64,000 bases of DNA, from positions 466,501-530,500 of the forward strand of contig CAJNDT010003480.1 of assembly GCA_905221615.1 (NCBI GenBank). Direction: 5' to 3'. Of this stretch, positions 60,888-64,000 are shown one piece after another; position 1 is the stretch's first letter; each line of letters begins with the position of its first letter. Source of the DNA: Symbiodinium sp. CCMP2592. Taxonomy: Eukaryota; Sar; Dinophyceae; Suessiales; Symbiodiniaceae. A program made the translations under genes and the position numbers. The notes beneath the pieces are model-generated. The model did not search any database and was not told the DNA's origin. It saw nothing but the letters and a program-made list of their open reading frames with translations.

Positions 60888-61024
60888 TGCGCGCAGAGTT
60901 GAGAAAGAGCCACTGCACTTTAAAAGAAAGCCTGGAACCCTCAAAAAGCCCCATCCGTGCCTGTGAGGCGGCCTGTGGCAAGCTCTGGGTGCAGATCATC
61001 CGCTTCGGAAGCCGGGGGCCCTGA
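60888..61024 (+). CDS. Candidate terminal exon (RAELRKSHCTLKESLEPSKS)
   Basis: Reads RAELRKSHCTLKESLEPSKS then PIRACEAACGKLWVQIIRFG and stops after SRGP; AAACCCT repeats follow. Overlapping frames upstream (MRKCLKRDSQAQRK at 60772) are also open, so the exon structure is unclear. Confidence 0.45.
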
Positions 61025-61247
61025 GACCCTAAACCCTGACCCTGAACCCTAACGCACGGCGACGGATGAGAATGCACGGAATCTGCTCGGGCCCACTGTT
61101 GTCATTACCTTTTCAGGTTGATTAAGCTTGTTATTTGTGTTTTGGTTGCTGGTCAACTCAAGGCATAAGTTCAAGTACAGCTATAATACGTAAGACTAGG
61201 AAGAACTAAGTGTCTGAGGAGTTTCTTGTTGTTTTCTTGTCATACTT

Positions 61248-61460
61248 ATGAAGGTAGCTGTTGCTGTTGTTGGTACTGTCCTGTGCAATCATAATCACTT
61301 CCTGTGTAGCAGCGCGGTGCAGCACCAAGAGTATATTGGGGCCGCTGTGCTCAAGGATTGCGGGTTCGCAGCTGGATCTCTGCAAACCATCGTCTTGCTG
61401 AGTGCATGTTGTAAGTCCTGCACCTGCGACTTACCCGGATATTCGGAGCGGCAGTCATAG
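61248..61460 (+). CDS. ORF, 70 aa, signal-peptide-like start, Cys-rich
   Basis: ATG to TAG: MKVAVAVVGTVLCNHNHFLC then VLKDCGFAAGSLQTIVLLSA and CCKSCTCDLPGYSERQS. Could be a small secreted protein. A family-D MITE begins 6 bp after the stop. No family recognised. Confidence 0.4.
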   Translation: MKVAVAVVGTVLCNHNHFLCSSAVQHQEYIGAAVLKDCGFAAGSLQTIVLLSACCKSCTCDLPGYSERQS

Positions 61461-61465
61461 GATGT

Positions 61466-61567
61466 ATTATGGAAGCCTAAATAATTACCAGTAGTTTCTG
61501 GGTTCCTTATTAGAGCCCTACTGTACAGGAACCCAAAACCCCATTCCAATGGCTAAGGCCCTAAGAT
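61466..61567. mobile_element. MITE family D copy
   Basis: 'atggaagcctaaataattac' and 'caatggctaaggccctaaga'. Confidence 0.8.
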
Positions 61568-61569
61568 TA

Positions 61570-62320
61570 GCCCTAAACCCTAAACGCGAAAGTCATGAGG
61601 CCCGGAACTGCAGCACCTTATCTTTGTGAAGGGCCACTTGCTGCGAGGCCTTGACTTGACTGGTCTATTTCGGGAAACCGCTTTCTGTCATGGGAGTCTC
61701 GGGTTTAGGGGTTTAGGGTTGAAGAATTAAGGTTTAGAGGGTTTACGGCAGAGTAGAACTGGAGGATAGATTGGGGCTTGAGGTTCACGCTTGAAGATGC
61801 ATCTAGAATCTAGACGCCGCTGAAAGGCTCACTGACCGGAAAGCGCATGTCCGCACACCCGACCCACATTTTTGGCTCGACTGCCTCTCTTAGATGAAGA
61901 AGCGAAGCAAGGAGCTCTTGTAATAGAAGTCAGTATTTAGCCCTTACACTGTCCTTTTTACAGTATCTACCCTTGTAGCTTCCCTTATCGGAACCCTTGT
62001 ATGAGCCTCAATCCCCGTCAAGAGCCACGCCGGAGGGCTTTGTCATGCCGTTCTGGGCGAGGGCTCGTGTGGGGTGCGCTGCCCAGTGGGATCTCCAGCG
62101 AAAACCGCGAAGAGATGCAGGGCCGGGTTTAGGGTTCAGGGATTTCTCAGAGTGTTAAGGGCTCTGTAAGGGGAAAAGGTTGTGTAGGGTTTTAGGTTGC
62201 TGTTGCAAAACTGCCGTCGTCGGATGGGGCAAGCTTCTGCAGAGGATTCGTCGGCAAACCGACACTGCTTGATCGTATCCCCAGATCTCGTGCTTTTGCA
62301 GCATGCCTCCTAGACCCTAA
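61570..62320. other. No clear gene; scattered TTTAGGG motifs
   Basis: Short telomere-like patches at 61570, 61700-61745 and 62125; a short basic frame (MKKRSKELL) at 61895 is too small to call. Confidence 0.4.
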
Positions 62321-62326
62321 TTTAAG

Positions 62327-62440
62327 TGGGAGTTTCCGAACATTTGGGAGGGGGGGGACTTATTATTTTGGGGTCATTACCAAAAAGAATCCTACGTTTG
62401 GGGTGCTATATTAGGGTCCGCTAGTTTCGGAAACTCCCTA
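62327..62440. mobile_element. MITE family C copy
   Basis: The ends GTGGGAGTTTCCGAACATTT and GCTAGTTTCGGAAACTCCCT. A G-run follows the left end. Confidence 0.85.
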
Positions 62441-62789
62441 ATGAACCCTCTGCGACGATAGGATCGATGGCACGACCTCTTGCAGAATGTGGAGCCCGAC
62501 GGCATCGGCCCTGGAGGGAGCTTGCAGTTGTGTGGTGTGTCAGTCGGATTGAAGTTCCGAACTATTAGGCTTATGGGGCTCCTTTAAAGCGAACTTTAAG
62601 GGTTCTATAAGGGTTTATCTGGGTTGCCGAAGATGCCTAAACTTGTATTATGGTGCTGTATGACTGTTTGACCTTGTATCAATAGCATGTGCCGTTATAA
62701 CACCTCATGTTCGTAAATTCTGAGATATGACACTTTGATGTTACATCACATCATACTCTCTTTTGAACCATAGGTTCTACTGCTGTAGC

Positions 62790-62903
62790 ATGTACATTAT
62801 ATATGTGTATAATTATCTACATATATACTGATGTTATAATATAAGTATATATATATATACATACATATATACATATACACATATATATATACATATCTAT
62901 GTA
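62790..62903. repeat. TA-rich microsatellite
   Basis: (TA)n and (TACA)n runs. Confidence 0.9.
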
Positions 62904-62909
62904 GCTAGA

Positions 62910-62963
62910 GTGGACGAGGAGGCGAAAGAGTCGGTTGTCTCCCTCTTCGATCCGTTGCTTTAA
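62910..62963 (+). CDS. Candidate terminal microexon (VDEEAKESVVSLFDPLL)
   Basis: After 'atgtagctag' the frame reads VDEEAKESVVSLFDPLL and TAA. A second charged island follows (IEKSQARVSDRKAV, about 62990-63035, before GTACGT). Confidence 0.35.
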   Translation: MDEEAKESVVSLFDPLL

Positions 62964-63320
62964 GTCTCTCGGTCAGGACGATCCGGCCGCATTGAGAAGA
63001 GCCAGGCCCGGGTCAGTGATAGGAAAGCTGTTTGCAATGGTACGTGAGTAAGTGTCGCCTTCACAAGGGACTCTTGTAGGCTCCTTTTGGCTCCAATTGT
63101 TGCTGTGGTTTGTTGTTGTTGTTGCTGTTGCAGTGGCTGATGGTGTTACTGTTCTTGTTGGTGTAATTTGTAATTGCTCTTGTTCTTGTTGTTGCTGTTT
63201 GGTAGACTCCGACAACCTGAGAGTTTCAGCACACATTGGTGGCCCCTGCTGTAGATGACAAGGACACTTATAGAACCTAAGGAGCCCCTTAAGGAACCCT
63301 TTAAGGAAGCTCCTCCAAGT

Positions 63321-63416
63321 AGGTCCCACAGCAACGCCCGCGGCATCCGGGTGGCCTTGGTTCGATGGCCTGAGCCCCGAGAGGAAGAGGCGAGGGACCA
63401 CAAAGGCCCGTGTTAG
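63321..63416 (+). CDS. Candidate exon between two MITE remnants
   Basis: Open frame SHSNARGIRVALVRWPEPRE then EEARDHKGPC and TAG. Flanked by a family-A tip ('cctccaagtagg', 63312-63323) and a one-sided family-D element from 63421. The minus strand also has a 142-codon frame here, but that includes MITE and TTG-repeat DNA. Confidence 0.35.
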   Translation, partial: RSHSNARGIRVALVRWPEPREEEARDHKGPC

Positions 63417-63420
63417 ATGA

Positions 63421-63475
63421 TGTAATAGGGGCCTTAATAATTACTTACACTGTTGGGGGGGGGTGTCCTTATGCA
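63421..63475. mobile_element. MITE family D, one-sided
   Basis: 'taataggggccttaataatt' then 'acttacactgttgggggg'; no right end. Confidence 0.6.
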
Positions 63476-63811
63476 TATAGTGTTGGATTTTTTGTTTATA
63501 GAGGGCTTAGGGTGTAAGGTTAGATATTCTGTTTAAAGAGTTTCTAAGTATCGGGTTGTGAAGGGGTTGTAAAGGGGACCTGTAGTGTCTTAGCAAGGTT
63601 TCTTTATGGTGTTACAAGGATCCAGAACTCCTTAGCAATCACCGTATTGTGCCTGGTTTATCCGAAGGCGTGCTCTGTTCAAATCTACCCATGCGCACCA
63701 CATTCGGCAAATAATTAGAGATTTACACTGGTGTATGTACCGTCTACCTGTTTACAACTGCATATAAGCATAATTACACCACATCCGTACCCATACATAC
63801 ACAAATACATG

Positions 63812-63928
63812 TAATGTAGGAACCTGAGTAAGAAACCCTGGGCCCTTATTTGGGTTCCTTGTATGAATCCTACTATTTAATTTTGAGGTCATTGGCCCAG
63901 GGTTTCTTAATCAGGTTCCTACATTATA
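63812..63928. mobile_element. MITE family G, reference copy
   Basis: The ends TAATGTAGGAACCTGAGTAA and TTAATCAGGTTCCTACATTA form a nearly perfect 30-bp inverted repeat, including GAAACCCTGGGCC / GGCCCAGGGTTTC. 117 bp. Confidence 0.95.
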
Positions 63929-64000
63929 GGTATGTAATTTGCGCGGTTGTGTGCGGTATAGGTTCCACCCCTTGAGAGTTTGGATACGGCTGAGTGCCGA

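Noticed and set aside
61864-61882. ACATTTTTGGCTCGAC as a spliced-leader relic
   Set aside because: Ten-base partial match with an extra T and the wrong 3' end; no coding sequence follows.

Overview
The window looks like dinoflagellate nuclear DNA. The evidence is: (1) a protein with the N-terminal FVSHQW / WYDYFSVPQ / GWCRLE architecture plus ankyrin repeats that I recognise as common in Symbiodiniaceae and Polarella proteomes; (2) introns with GT, GC and probably GA donors, often with a short direct repeat across both splice junctions; (3) a very high density of short palindromic elements and of degenerate TTTAGGG/AAACCCT motifs; (4) an ER-type SDEL C-terminus, which is used in alveolates. 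No rRNA, tRNA, reverse transcriptase, transposase or CRISPR array was found. All reading was by eye without searches.

Two genes are firmly supported. At 28.3-30.6 kb is an ankyrin-repeat protein with a 32-codon first exon, a 524-bp GC-AG intron and one large exon. At 51.2-52.6 kb is a secreted/ER bicupin of the oxalate-decarboxylase type, with two exons, one intact metal site and a degenerate second cupin. The rest of the coding capacity appears to be shattered into small, GC-richer, splice-bounded islands of 20-190 bp. From about 1.7 to 19 kb many plus-strand islands encode charged, heptad-like peptides and may belong to one long coiled-coil gene. Similar islands occur at 31.6-38 kb, 41.6-43.7 kb, 44.5-50.7 kb, 53.2-55.6 kb and 60.5-63.4 kb. 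A few minus-strand frames (16.6, 19.0-19.5, 21.1, 32.3 kb) also look protein-like. Each island is a hypothesis: short open frames arise by chance and RNA evidence is needed.

Between the islands lie at least ten families of 70-120 bp palindromic or dispersed repeats (named A-J here), single-copy hairpins, microsatellites and blocks of degenerate telomere-like repeat. In two places the palindromic element is almost exactly the intron between two in-frame coding islands (35276-35393, family D; 35724-35838, family G), so these elements behave like introners. One family-B element (38791-40625) carries an internal 66-bp satellite of roughly 27 copies between its own terminal inverted repeats. At 56.2-59 kb an apparently exact 343-bp duplication holds three 36-bp in-frame repeats and a 13-bp hairpin.

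Layout: 0-0.9 kb CAG/CAA-type repeat; 0.9-19 kb coiled-coil islands among families A-F, H and J; 19-26 kb mixed islands; 26.7-27.8 kb triplet-repeat block; 28.3-30.6 kb ankyrin gene; 30.8-38.1 kb plus-strand islands with MITE-introns; 38.4-41.1 kb telomere-like repeats and the satellite; 41.6-50.7 kb islands and repeats; 51.2-52.6 kb bicupin; 53.2-55.6 kb membrane-protein-like islands; 56.2-59.1 kb duplicated repeat region; 59.3-64 kb islands and elements.
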